Shown here in pieces: positions 34,521-64,000 of a stretch of DNA of 64,000 nucleotides. The number at the start of each line of letters is the position of its first letter. The stretch's first letter is position 1. A model generated the notes under the pieces. It made no database searches and was not told the origin of the DNA. It saw only the letters and a list, made by a program, of their open reading frames with translations. The translations under genes were made by a program, and so were the position numbers. Origin of the DNA: Ariolimax columbianus (taxonomy: Eukaryota > Mollusca > Gastropoda > Stylommatophora > Arionidae); contig JAVGWX010000007.1 in NCBI GenBank assembly GCA_036924085.1, forward strand, positions 98,419,141-98,483,140. Reading direction: 5' to 3'.

Positions 34521-35640
34521 GAATCATGGTATTCAAACAGGTGTTTACCTGCTGTCAGGTATAAGACTATCTGTAGTAGATTTTACTTCCTGCGGTATAT
34601 TTGACCTGTGGAAGGTTGCATATGGGGTAGAAATGTCCAGACTGTAGAATTCTGCTGACAGCAACTAACAGCCTACTCTCATTGATTTTCAACTGCCAAG
34701 GGTTCTTTTATGAGCACAGCTTTTACACATTACCTCCTGGCTTTCTTTTGCCAATCTCCAATATGACTTGATGCTGGGCCAACTTCCCATAAGACCATCG
34801 GCCGCTTGAAAATTGTATCGAAACCCGACCGTTTTAGATTCTTGAGAGACAAGTGCCTTTACGTCTCAGCTTTAGCGACCCTCCTCCACCACATCAGGGG
34901 TCTATATGTCAGAGATGAACTGTGTTTCATTACTTCTAGAATGTTAAAAAATGTGTACTAAAGCCATTTTTGTCATAATTGCCATATTTTACACATTGTG
35001 GGCTACTGTCTGGGTAATGGATGCCACTTTAAGTTGTATTGTATCCGTTGTCAAGTCCATTCTCATTGCTGTTTTTGTGATTTGTTAGGTATTTTCATAT
35101 GTTTTTTGTCACTGATGAAGACTATGTGACTGTAACGTGAGTTTTGTTTTTGTCATAGTGCAGCAACTGACCCCTATCTATTTATGTTTTTATTCAAATT
35201 TTATACTAGAGAAAAAAAATTCAATATTTTGAGTTAAAATACTAAAGGAAGTTCTTAGAATACCCCGGACAGTGAGCAATAAAAACAGACATTCTAACAG
35301 AGTTGTATATAGATCATAATTAGCTTGTTGACTGCAGTACATACAGGAAACAAAAATAACTAATTTAGACACATCAAATATCACAATAGGATGGAGAAAA
35401 AAAACAATACTATTAAGTATGGTACCTAGAAAATGATGCAGAAGTAGACTGAGTAGAAAATTGACAATGCTGAAATGAAAAGTTGTTTTGAAGATGACAG
35501 TTACATAATCTGGACAACTGGCAGAAGATTGAGTCTTACAGGGTGGCTGTGATGAGAACATGCTACATTATGCAAAGAACATGCTACATTATGAGCTACG
35601 GGTAATCAATCATTGCCAGATGGCAGATTTGTAAAGTAGT
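34521..35640. other. Unassigned stretch
   Basis: No gene or transposon hallmark recognised. An AT-rich minus open frame at 35190-35561 has no domain and low-complexity composition. Confidence 0.45.
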
Positions 35641-35644
35641 AGTA

Positions 35645-35765
35645 GTGTCTGATTAGCCTGGTGGTAGAACACTCGCTTTTCAGGGATAAGGTATGGGGAC
35701 TAACTCCCATTACGGCACATTTCATCCAATACATCTATAAACGGCTTACTATTAGGAAAGACAAA
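35645..35765 (+). mobile_element. Possible degraded tRNA-like SINE
   Basis: TTAGCCTGGTGGTAGAACAC resembles a tRNA 5' end and A box, and GGGACTAACTCCC about 35 bp further on resembles a worn B box. No target-site duplication was found. Confidence 0.35.
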
Positions 35766-35929
35766 GCAGCAAGGAAGGGAACTTTGAGTACTACACCTCA
35801 TAAACAAGATAGTACATGAAAACCTTTAACACTTCTTCCCCAACACCAGTGTCTGCTATATAATAACCTTGACCTTTTTGATGATGGCCTTCATAGGGTG
35901 AACAAGTTACATTATTAACATAAGTAGGA

Positions 35930-36035
35930 AAACTACTAGGAAATTTATAAACATATTTAGTTAGTGAGTCAGTCCTCTTCTACAACGGGGTGAAGGGGTT
36001 TATAAACATATTTAGTTAGTGAGTCTAGTTTAGTT
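35930..36035. repeat. 55-bp array, left piece
   Basis: About two copies of the unit TTTATAAACATATTTAGTTA...CTCTTCT that forms the larger array at 36746-37205. The two pieces are separated by the foldback mariner. Confidence 0.8.
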
Positions 36036-36039
36036 AGTG

Positions 36040-36745
36040 TTTAAATGAAATCAGACCTCACTGCACCAAGTGAACATACATACGATGCGCATGATGGCGT
36101 CACTTCTGATGTAAACAGCACATACCAACCGCCAAGTTTGTAAAATTTTATTATCCTCCGACTCATAGTTGAAAATATGGCGGGTGTGATACGGAATTCG
36201 TCCAGAGTTGATCAGCAAGCTGTGATTCAGTTTCTAACAGCTGAATGATGTTGTCCAGTTGACATTCATCGCAAAATGCAGGCAGTATATGACAAAAGTG
36301 TGGCGAACGTAAGCTCCGACGACGGTCCACCCAAATTACTGCATCAATTTTGGTGAAGGCATCTTCTGACTCAACAATGTGCGCCTGACCTGGTCTCAGA
36401 AGATCTTTCGTTAACTCACATCCTTCTTTTAACATCATTGTTCCGTTCATCACTGTTGTCTTCAACACACTTTTGTCACCATACACTGCCTGCATTCTGT
36501 GATGAATGTCAACTGGTCGACATCCTTCAGCTGTTAGAAACCGAATCATCACTGATCAACTCTGGATGGATTCCTTATCACACCCTCCATGTTTTAAATG
36601 GTCTGCTGAGGAAACTATGAGTTGGAGAATAATGAAATTTTGTAAACTTGACAGCTGGTATGTGTTGTTTACATAGAACGTGATGTCATCATGCGCATGT
36701 TCACTTGGTGCAATTAGGTCCGGTTTAATTTGAACACGCCTCGTA
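36040..36745. mobile_element. Foldback mariner: two inverted copies of the 5' end
   Basis: The left arm (plus, 36040-36303) carries the terminal repeat, then ATGGCGGGTGTGATACGGAA (MAGVIRN) up to ACAAAAGTGTGG. The right arm and spacer (minus, 36745-36304) carry the same terminal repeat and reading frame further, through KDLLRPGQAHIVESED to IDAVIWVDRRRSLRS. Only N-terminal transposase sequence is present, with stops in both arms and no catalytic domain. The right end stops at a TA (36744-36745). The family is the same as 3590-4158. Confidence 0.85.
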
Positions 36746-37205
36746 CTATAGTGTGTAGAGGTTTATAAACATACTGTCGGACTGTTACCCCTCTTCTAGT
36801 CTAGGGCGTAGCAGTGTATAAACATACTGAATAACTTAGTCAACCCTCTTCTAGTCTAGGGCGTAGCAGTGTATAAACATACCAACTAACTTAGTCACCC
36901 CTCTTCTAGTCTAGGGCGTAGCAGTGTATAAACATACTGACTAACTTAGTCACACATCTTCTAGTCTAGGACGTAGTAGTGTATAAACATTCTGACTAAC
37001 TTAGTCATCTCTTCTGGTCTAGGTCATAGCAGTGCAAAAAAATACTGACTAACTTAGTCATCCCTCTTCTAGTTTAGGGTGTAGCAGTGTATAAACATAC
37101 TGACTAACTTAGTCACCCCTCTTCTAGTCTGGGACGTAGCAGTGTACAAACATGCTGACTAACTTAGTCACCCTCTACTACCCTGGGGTGTAGAGGTTTA
37201 TAAAC
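36746..37205. repeat. 55-bp array, right piece
   Basis: About eight copies of a 55-bp unit including CTCTTCTAGTCTAGGGCGTA and GTGTATAAACATACTGA. Confidence 0.94.
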
Positions 37206-37511
37206 ACACAAGCAGCAAAGATCACAAAGATAAGCATATTTAAAGCACCATATTATTATTTGAGTAACATATTAAGCAAACATCAAAAACGAAAGTGAAG
37301 TAATGGGCACACCTGAATCAAACCCCCAGACCTGCAGGTGATGAATGCACCTCGCTGCAAGAAAGATGTAAGTTGGAGGATTCAGTCAATTAAAAGCCCT
37401 ATCTTCTAGCAAAATAAAAAGGATGTTCTCCAGAGTGTTGAGAATAGACTTATCTTTGCGATCATTGTTACAGCTTTGTTTATTATTAGAACAAGAAGGA
37501 AAAGATTAACA

Positions 37512-37935
37512 AAACTACTTCAGTTGGAATGTGGACATTTATTATGTGACCCAATAGTCTACTTCAGTTGGAATGTGGACATTTATTATGTGTAGGTTAA
37601 GTGACCCAATAGTCTACTTCAGTTGGAATGTGGACATTTATTATGTGTAGGTTAAGTGACCCAATAGTCTACTTCAGTTGGAATGTGGACATTTATTATG
37701 TGACCCAATAGTCTACTTCAGTTGGAATGTGGACATTTATTATGTGTATGTTAGGTGACCCAATAGTCTACTTCAGTTGGAATGTGGACATTTATTATGT
37801 GACCCAATAGTCTACTTCAGTTGGAATGTGGACATTTATTATGTGTAGGTTAGGTGACCCAATAGTCTACTTCAGTTGGAATGTGGACATTTATTATGTG
37901 TAGGTTAGGTGACCCAATAGTCTACTTCAGGTGTA
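37512..37935. repeat. Minisatellite with alternating 55-bp and 44-bp units
   Basis: Eight or so copies on ACTTCAGTTGGAATGTGGAC. Long copies contain TGTAGGTTAAG before TGACCCAATAGTCT; short copies lack these 11 bp. Long and short copies are interspersed. Confidence 0.95.
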
Positions 37936-38673
37936 GGTTAAGTGAATAGTCTTTATACTGCGTAATGTATAGGTTAGGTGACTAATCGTTGTATTATGGA
38001 ATGTGAGATGACTAGCCACTACAAATGGAAGATAAAATGTATAGTGTCACATGGAAGACCAGAGGTTATCAGTTGGAAGATCAGATAACAATGTACAACT
38101 CAGTGAGTGTATTGTTGACAATACTGTACAATTTATATTTCTTATTAGTTACACAACACAAATATTAAAGTGTGCATGATATACAAACCTTTCAAAAAGT
38201 AACCTACTTTCACCAAATCAATTATATTTCACAATTCTTGGCTCCGTATTTTAAATATGGGGGGAAAAAAGCCAATTACAAACAACCAACAATGGCTGGA
38301 AAGATAATCAAGGTCCAAACACAGTTTTAGATGAAGGGTGTAACATTTACACACACATTCAGGGCTTGAAAATGTTTAGGGTCTAAATGCCAGCAAGTCA
38401 AAAATGTCACAAGTCAGCATAGTCGGACTATAGCCATGCAATTTATATTAAAAAACAAACTAGGCACTAATTCACTATTATTTCTATGCAACAATGCTGC
38501 TAATCCTAAATATATTGTATTACTTATACAGTATTAGTCTATTTCTTCTTTTAAAAAAATGCACTGCTGTCAGAGACATAGCGTTTGTGTCCTTAAACAT
38601 GCTTGGTAGTTTTAGCACTGAAGTACCGTTTATCAATAGGTAAATTTAAATTGTGATAGTGGAGGTCCATTTA
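37936..38673. other. Unassigned AT-rich stretch
   Basis: Begins with worn pieces of the neighbouring array. Otherwise nothing is recognised. Confidence 0.5.
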
Positions 38674-38745
38674 GATTCACCATCGCTGCGTACGATGAAG
38701 AAGAAGATTCACCATCACAGCGTACAAAGAAGAAGATTCACCATC
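38674..38745. repeat. Three ATTCACCATC direct repeats separated by LINE-tail-like sequence
   Basis: ATTCACCATC occurs at 38675-38684, 38707-38716 and 38736-38745. The intervening 22 and 19 bp (GCTGCGTACGATGAAGAAGA and ACAGCGTACAAAGAAGAAG) resemble the last bases of the RNase H LINE family (CAGCATACGAAGAAGAAG at 61924). Either two ultra-short retrotransposition products or a simple 30-bp tandem repeat. Confidence 0.6.
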
Positions 38746-38931
38746 ATAGGTACAATCTATGATAATTGTGAGAGTCGCCATGTAATAACGATTAAAAATG
38801 TAATTAACTTTTAAATATGGATTATTAAAAACTTGCCAAGCAACCATTTTTACTCCACACAGACGAGCTCTTTTTTCAAGCCATGCATATATTAATTGAC
38901 ATTACAACCTCACTTGTCTGTTGACCAGTAC

Positions 38932-38951
38932 CACACACACACACACACATA
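38932..38951. repeat. CA microsatellite
   Basis: About nine CA dinucleotides in a row. Confidence 0.9.
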
Positions 38952-39189
38952 ACCAGGCACGGCAACACTTTATACACGCTATTAGAGAACATGGTCACAA
39001 CACAGGAAAAGGCAATCCCGCCATAATATAACTAACAGATTGTCAATAGTCACAGTTGAACGGGGTTTGGCCTTGCCAAAAGCAGGTAAAATATTGCATA
39101 ACAATTAAAATATATTTGTTTTGCTATTTACAACATATATATTGTTTGTTTTTGTTAGCTTTGAAGTAAACTCCAGTAAACAAGCATAC

Positions 39190-39422
39190 TAAATAGAAGT
39201 ACAGGTAGTCCGTGACATATGACCAGTACAGATAGTCGCGACATACAAAATAGAAGTACAGGTAGTCCGCGACATATGACCAGTACAGATAGTCGTGACA
39301 TACGAAATAGAAGTACAGGTAGTCCGCAACATATGACCAGTACAGATAGTCCGTACGTAACATACGAAATAGAAGTACAGATAGTCCGTAACATTCGAAA
39401 TAGAAGTACAGGTAGGCCGTGA
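39190..39422. repeat. 57-bp minisatellite
   Basis: About four copies on GAAGTACAGGTAGTCCGCGA and CATATGACCAGTACAGATAG. The last copies are shorter. The period is divisible by three, which explains the minus-strand frames. Confidence 0.92.
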
Positions 39423-39425
39423 CCT

Positions 39426-39984
39426 ACGACTACTACTACTTTATGGTGGCTGTCATATTAATCCTATTATTTTATTTCAAGCATTGGCTGTTTGGTCGCT
39501 AAATCTAATGGCAATGACACCACCACGGGAAGCCATATTCATTATTGTTTTGTTCTCAACCTGATCACATGGCTGCCGTTGTCTGGTAACGATAATATTT
39601 ATACAAAATACGCTTCGATTTTCTTACTGGCCTTATTTATTTGTACAAATAACCGGCAAGATAAAAAGTGATTCCTTTAAGTCGCGTGGAATGTAAAAAG
39701 GAAAAAATGATTTACGAATGAAAATAATTGAGCACCAGGAGAAGCTCTGCATTATGAACATGCATGGGTGGGGGGTGGGTGGGTTTGTGGATACAGATGC
39801 TTCCCATAGGTTACTGGCACACATTCCTGCCCCATCTCTGGCCTCATGCAAGATGTGAACAAGTTTGTAGCAGCAAGGATGAAAGACCAGTCTTAGATGC
39901 AGATTATGTCAAGTATCTTGAAAGTGGCCAAGACAGGAAGAGACAAGAGCCATCAATGGAAGGTGGGTAGTCCCATAGCAAACA
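39426..39984. other. Unassigned stretch
   Basis: No gene or transposon hallmark recognised. G-rich GGTGGGGGGTGGGTGGG at about 39767-39783. Confidence 0.45.
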
Positions 39985-40190
39985 ATGCTGTCTGGGTTTA
40001 TGAGCGTATTATGAGCTTGGGTGACAGTACCCATTTTTGCTTACTAGCCTTCCATAACAGGTACCCATTTACAGCTGGGCAGACTAAAGTATATCGAGGT
40101 CAGGGATCGAACCCAGCACTCAGACTAAAAGAAATAATAAAATATAACTACACATTTCAGCATGGTTCATTGTTAACTCATCAGGCAGAT
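39985..40190 (-). mobile_element. tRNA-related SINE remnant, minus strand
   Basis: On the minus strand a B-box-like GGGTTCGATCCCTGACC near 40115-40099 is followed by GCTGTAAATGGGTACCTG, a motif I know from tRNA-related SINE bodies. No A box or target-site duplication was resolved. Confidence 0.45.
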
Positions 40191-40194
40191 AGTG

Positions 40195-40308
40195 ATTCTA
40201 AACTAGCAACACAGCGCATTTCTTCTCCGGACTACATTCTGCTATTTGCAAAGCCCTGTTGGGGGCTTGGTAGCGGGAGATTGAGAACGAACTCAGAAGA
40301 AGTGATTT
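40195..40308 (+). mobile_element. SINE-like family D copy, 3' end only
   Basis: CGGACTACATTCTGCTATTT, GGGGCTTGGTAGCGGGAGAT and a final GAACTCAGAAGAAG match the 3' part of family D (4166-4522, 41066-41428). Confidence 0.65.
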
Positions 40309-40330
40309 CTTGCTTTACAACATATAAGCC

Positions 40331-40720
40331 TAACAACAGGGCTGTCAGATTGTGTCTCACATACAGGACGTCATTTAACAACGGGGCTGTCAGATTGTGT
40401 CTCACATACAGGACGTCATTTAACAACAGGGCTGGTCTCACATACAGGACGTCATTTAACAACAGGGCTGTCAGATTGTGTCTCATATACAGGACGTCAT
40501 TTAACAACGGGGCTGTCAGATTGTGTCTCACATACAGGACGTCATTTAACAACAGGGCTGTCAGATTGTGTCTCACATACAGGACGTCATTTAACAACAG
40601 GGCTGTCAGATTGTGTCTTATGTCGAGGACTGTCAATTAACAACAAGGCTGTCAGATTGTGTATTACATCCACGACTAACAATTAACAACAGGACTGTCA
40701 GAACATGTCTTATGTTGAGG
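40331..40720. repeat. 45-bp minisatellite
   Basis: About nine copies containing AACAACAGGGCTGTCAGATT and CACATACAGGACGTCATTT. One copy lacks 12 bp. The last two are diverged. Confidence 0.94.
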
Positions 40721-41065
40721 ACTGCCTGCAATAATTTAGTCAATTACTTACACATATGAATTTTATCAAATTAGTAACATGAAGGCAAACTGATATTCTA
40801 GAAATGGTAAAGCATGTGAAAGGAATGCATAATATTTTAAACTTCAATTTGATTACATGTGCTCAGTTTTCACAACCCACAAAAAACAACTTCACAACGA
40901 ATTTTCAAAACACTGAAACACCAGTTATATAAAATAAACAAAAACAAAGCAAAACCTTTAATTGAACACTGTGAATGTATAAGTGAAAAGGCTTCATAAC
41001 CACGGGCAGAGGAGATAAAATAGCATTTAACTGCTGGGTTCTTTTTAAAGGGTAACACGAACCAA
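40721..41065. other. Unassigned AT-rich stretch
   Basis: Nothing recognised. Short minus-strand open frames have no domain. Confidence 0.5.
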
Positions 41066-41428
41066 GGGGGATCAAGAGGCTGAGCAGCGCACAAGCTGCA
41101 GCAGTTAGCAACCCATAGCTGACTGCTAGCGTCAAGGCCAGCGAACCAGAGTTGCCAAGACCCTTCTACGTCTCCACATGGTGATCCTGCATAACAGGCT
41201 GCAACAGAGCAGACTTGCTAAGTAGAAGGAATCGAAGAGGGAAGGCAACACGGTACTACAAAATGCTAGCTGAAGACAGATGTGCCAGACCGAAAGTTCC
41301 AAATATCGCAGTCAAGCTGTAAACTACAACATAACGCATTCCGTGTGCTGGACTACGTTCTGCAAAGCCCTTTTCAGGGCTTGGTAGCGGGAAATTGAGA
41401 ATGAACGAAGAAGAAGACTCTTCAAGGA
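41066..41428 (+). mobile_element. SINE-like retroposon, family D, near full-length copy
   Basis: Starts near GGGATCAAGAGGCTGAGCAG, shares CTGACTGCTAGCGTCAAGGC, GAACGAAGAAGAAG and most intervening sequence with 4166-4522. A target-site duplication was not found. Confidence 0.8.
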
Positions 41429-41792
41429 GTTTTTTTTAAATTATTACATTTCATATAAGTCCATAACTTAGTGATAAAAACATCTTTGAGAATGAAGCTC
41501 ACCTTGGTCTTTCTTCCAGTGCAAATAGACTTATCCTTTACAATTGAGCAGCTAAATTATCAAACCCAACCAGATATTGTGTTTGCGGGTACAATGGGCC
41601 CTTGCTATCAATCACACTTATCATGTCTGATTAACAATGGCTAACGAGAGCCCACTGTACATATAACAAGAAATCAACTCTTAAAAATCTGTGTTCTTGA
41701 AACATCTAGATAAATTTCATTTTTCTTTAGTCACAGCAATAGTTATTCTAAACCCCATTCACAATTTTAATTCTTCTTCTTCTTTACAAATG

Positions 41793-42039
41793 GGGGTCTC
41801 TGTGGTGAAGTGGTCAAGCCGTTTGCCTCGTGTTCAGATGGTCGGGGTTCGATTTCAAGCTGTGGCGATCGGTCCATGATGTCAATTTTTTCAGAAGATC
41901 CCTGGGTTCATCGCTGGAGCTACGGAGTTCATGCTTTGTGCGATGCTCTCGACAGATAGATATTTGCCAAAAGAGACCGAGCTAAAATGGGGGAAAAACC
42001 CAAGGCAATGAAGTCGAGCCCCCCCTTAAAGTTTTTTTA
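41793..42039 (+). mobile_element. tRNA-derived SINE (family B) with perfect 12-bp target-site duplication
   Basis: TCTTTACAAATG flanks the element at 41781-41792 and 42040-42051. Promoter boxes are TGTGGTGAAGTGGTCAAGCC (A-box region) and GGGGTTCGATTTC (B box). The body has no reading frame. A related minus-strand copy is at 52195-52476. Confidence 0.9.
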
Positions 42040-42051
42040 TCTTTACAAATG

Positions 42052-42565
42052 TAACTAAAGGAAGTTTCCAGTTGTCCGAATCTCCAAAATCCTTGTCCAG
42101 AAGTAACACTGGTATGTACATGTGCGTTCATAGGTTGCACACTTTTACAGTAGATGTTCATACCACAGTTACACCTCAGCATTAGTTTGTTGAGTAGATG
42201 CTATCTAAACCTGCCCTGACATGCTGAACATTAGTTATTGTTCACTTCTGTTAAGCTGTAATATGCATCCTTTTTTGGTGGCCTCAATGTTGTTTTCCAA
42301 TTATTCATGCATCTGTGTGTGATAAACCTCTTCTATGACCATAGTTCATAATTTGGATAGTCTGTTTGTTTGTTCTGGCTGCATCCCTGTTCAGTACAAA
42401 ATGCTCTATAATGCTGTATAACAGTTTAGACTTACATGCTTCGACATAACCAAATACAAATGTCTATGGTTGAAAGAACCATACTTTTGTCACATAAGGT
42501 TAAAACCTTAAAGAACAATATTTTCATTGTATACAAAAATCAGTTAAAGGTAACTTTCCACCTTT
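42052..42565. other. Unassigned stretch
   Basis: No array, element or gene recognised. It could be distal PAK4 3' untranslated or intergenic sequence. Confidence 0.45.
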
Positions 42566-42569
42566 CTTT

Positions 42570-43160
42570 GACGAACATTCTGAGACTGGGTAGAGATGGA
42601 ATAAACATGCCTTCTTACAACCTACAAGACTACATGGGATGTAATAAACATGCCTTCTTACAAGACTACATGGGATGGAATAATCATTCTTCCAATTTCC
42701 AAGACTAAGCTGATGGAATAAGCATGCTGTCTTCCAACTTACAATATTACCCTGATTGAATAAGCATGCCCTCTTCCAACTTACAAGATCACCCTGATGG
42801 AATATACATGCCATCTTCCAACATTACCCTGATTGAATAAGCATGCTCTCTTCCAACTTACAAGATCACCCTGATGGAATATACATGCCATCTTCCAACA
42901 TTACCCTGATTGAATAAGCATGCCCTCTTCCAACTTACAAGATCACCCTGATGGAATATACATGCCATCTTCCAACATTAAGCTGATGGAATAAACTTGC
43001 CCTCTTCCAACTTACAAGATCACCCTGATGGAATATACATGCCATCTTCCAACATTACCCTGATGGAATAAGCATGCCCTCTTCCAACTTACAAGATCAC
43101 CCTGATGGAATAAACTTGCCTTCTTCCAACTTCAAAGACTACATTGATGGAATAAACATT
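42570..43160. repeat. Minisatellite of alternating about 39-bp units downstream of PAK4
   Basis: Units built on ACTTACAAGATCACCCTGAT and GAATAAGCATGCCCTCTTCC alternate to form a dimer of about 77 bp, with worn copies at the left end. It begins about 280 bp past the PAK4 stop codon, so it may be part of the transcript's 3' end. Confidence 0.93.
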
Positions 43161-43441
43161 AAAGTAAAATATAAGTCTTTTTAAAACTTCCTAAACCATG
43201 TGTCCTAACATTTGAATTCCACCCACTGATCATTTTAAGCTCTTGTTCCTAGGCCATCCTACCAAAATCAAGGCATGCTACAAATGTATGGTATAAAACT
43301 GAATTTATACAGTGACTAACCCTGCAAACTATGATGACAATAAGCTACAAAGCAACATTTTGGTTAAAACTATTTCATTATTAACAGTTTGTTAGCAAAC
43401 TATAGATTTTAAACAACAATTGGAAACTAAGGCCAAAAATG

Positions 43442-63680
<20,239 letters not shown>

Positions 63681-63692
63681 GCATGCAGGTCT

Positions 63693-63790
63693 TCTTCTTC
63701 TTTACGCTGTCAGATGTCGACCTTTATTTTTTCGAAAAAAGCAGCGGTCATCCTGAGGCTGTCGACACTGCCGTAGAGCTTGTCTAGTGT
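63693..63790 (-). mobile_element. 98-bp LINE tail insertion with perfect 12-bp target-site duplication
   Basis: GCATGCAGGTCT flanks at 63681-63692 and 63791-63802. The minus strand reads the last 98 bases of the RNase H LINE family (CTCTACGGCAGTGTCGACAG ... GACATCTGACAGCGTAAAG) and ends in AAGAAGAAG. It lies in the PAK4 intron upstream of the P-loop exon, in the same orientation as the gene. Confidence 0.94.
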
Positions 63791-64000
63791 GCATGCAGGT
63801 CTAATTTCCTCTAGTGTTTGAGTCTATTAACACTTAGTATACGCAGCCAAAAACCACGATTTTACACGCCTATTTTTCTACAAAAATGTTCACACCTAAC
63901 TGCTGTGACAAAATTATTCATATATCTGTTATCTTTTATTGTGTGATCATGTTTTATATATCAAAATGTTCAGGAATGATTGCTCTTTTCAGAAACAGTG

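Noticed and set aside
33370..34536. Three overlapping minus-strand open frames up to 388 codons, cysteine- and leucine-rich
   Set aside because: They are translations of the 36-bp minisatellite in different frames.
35190..35561. Minus-strand 123-codon frame
   Set aside because: AT-rich, hydrophobic low-complexity translation with no domain, splice signals or repeats to support it.

Overview
This window is metazoan genomic DNA, not microbial. It holds one recognisable host gene, the 3' half of a group II p21-activated kinase (PAK4 / mushroom-bodies-tiny type) on the minus strand between 43442 and 63343. Six exons spell an unbroken 289-residue kinase domain; the N-terminal exons (CRIB region) must lie beyond the right edge. 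No other host gene, rRNA or true tRNA gene could be supported. The transposon mix (several LINE families, tRNA-derived SINEs, mariner, piggyBac) and the dense minisatellites suggest an invertebrate, probably a lophotrochozoan such as a mollusc. That placement is inference.

Left part (1-26.5 kb): a truncated inverted repeat, a 37-bp satellite, a 27-bp array, mariner and LINE debris, then a 16.6-kb satellite (6399-22975). The satellite unit is a 50-bp dimer of two diverged 25-bp halves. It carries higher-order structure, including a 6734-bp block present twice almost without change. A LINE fragment (23045-24860) separates it from a short 25-bp monomer array of the same family. A 45-bp array follows.

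Middle part (26.5-43.4 kb): a very homogeneous 60-bp array (27358-28320), a decayed LINE split by a SINE with an 11-bp target-site duplication, a series of minisatellites (units about 26-57 bp), a foldback mariner sitting in a 55-bp array, and several SINE-like copies.

Right part (43.4-64 kb): the PAK exons, whose introns are loaded with transposons. The largest intron holds a piggyBac element with intact TTAA flanks (43742-48616), itself broken by two CR1-like LINE insertions. The other introns hold an RNase H-bearing LINE family, a second piggyBac remnant, an internally deleted mariner, SINEs and a 54-bp array.

The most interesting pattern is that tandem repeats appear to have started inside transposon coding sequence at least six times (5027, 23958, 29429, 44618, 48738, 54436), each with a unit of 34-51 bp recognisable as a piece of the surrounding reading frame. 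By rough addition, tandem arrays make up about 40% of the window. Most long open frames here are by-products of array periods divisible by three.
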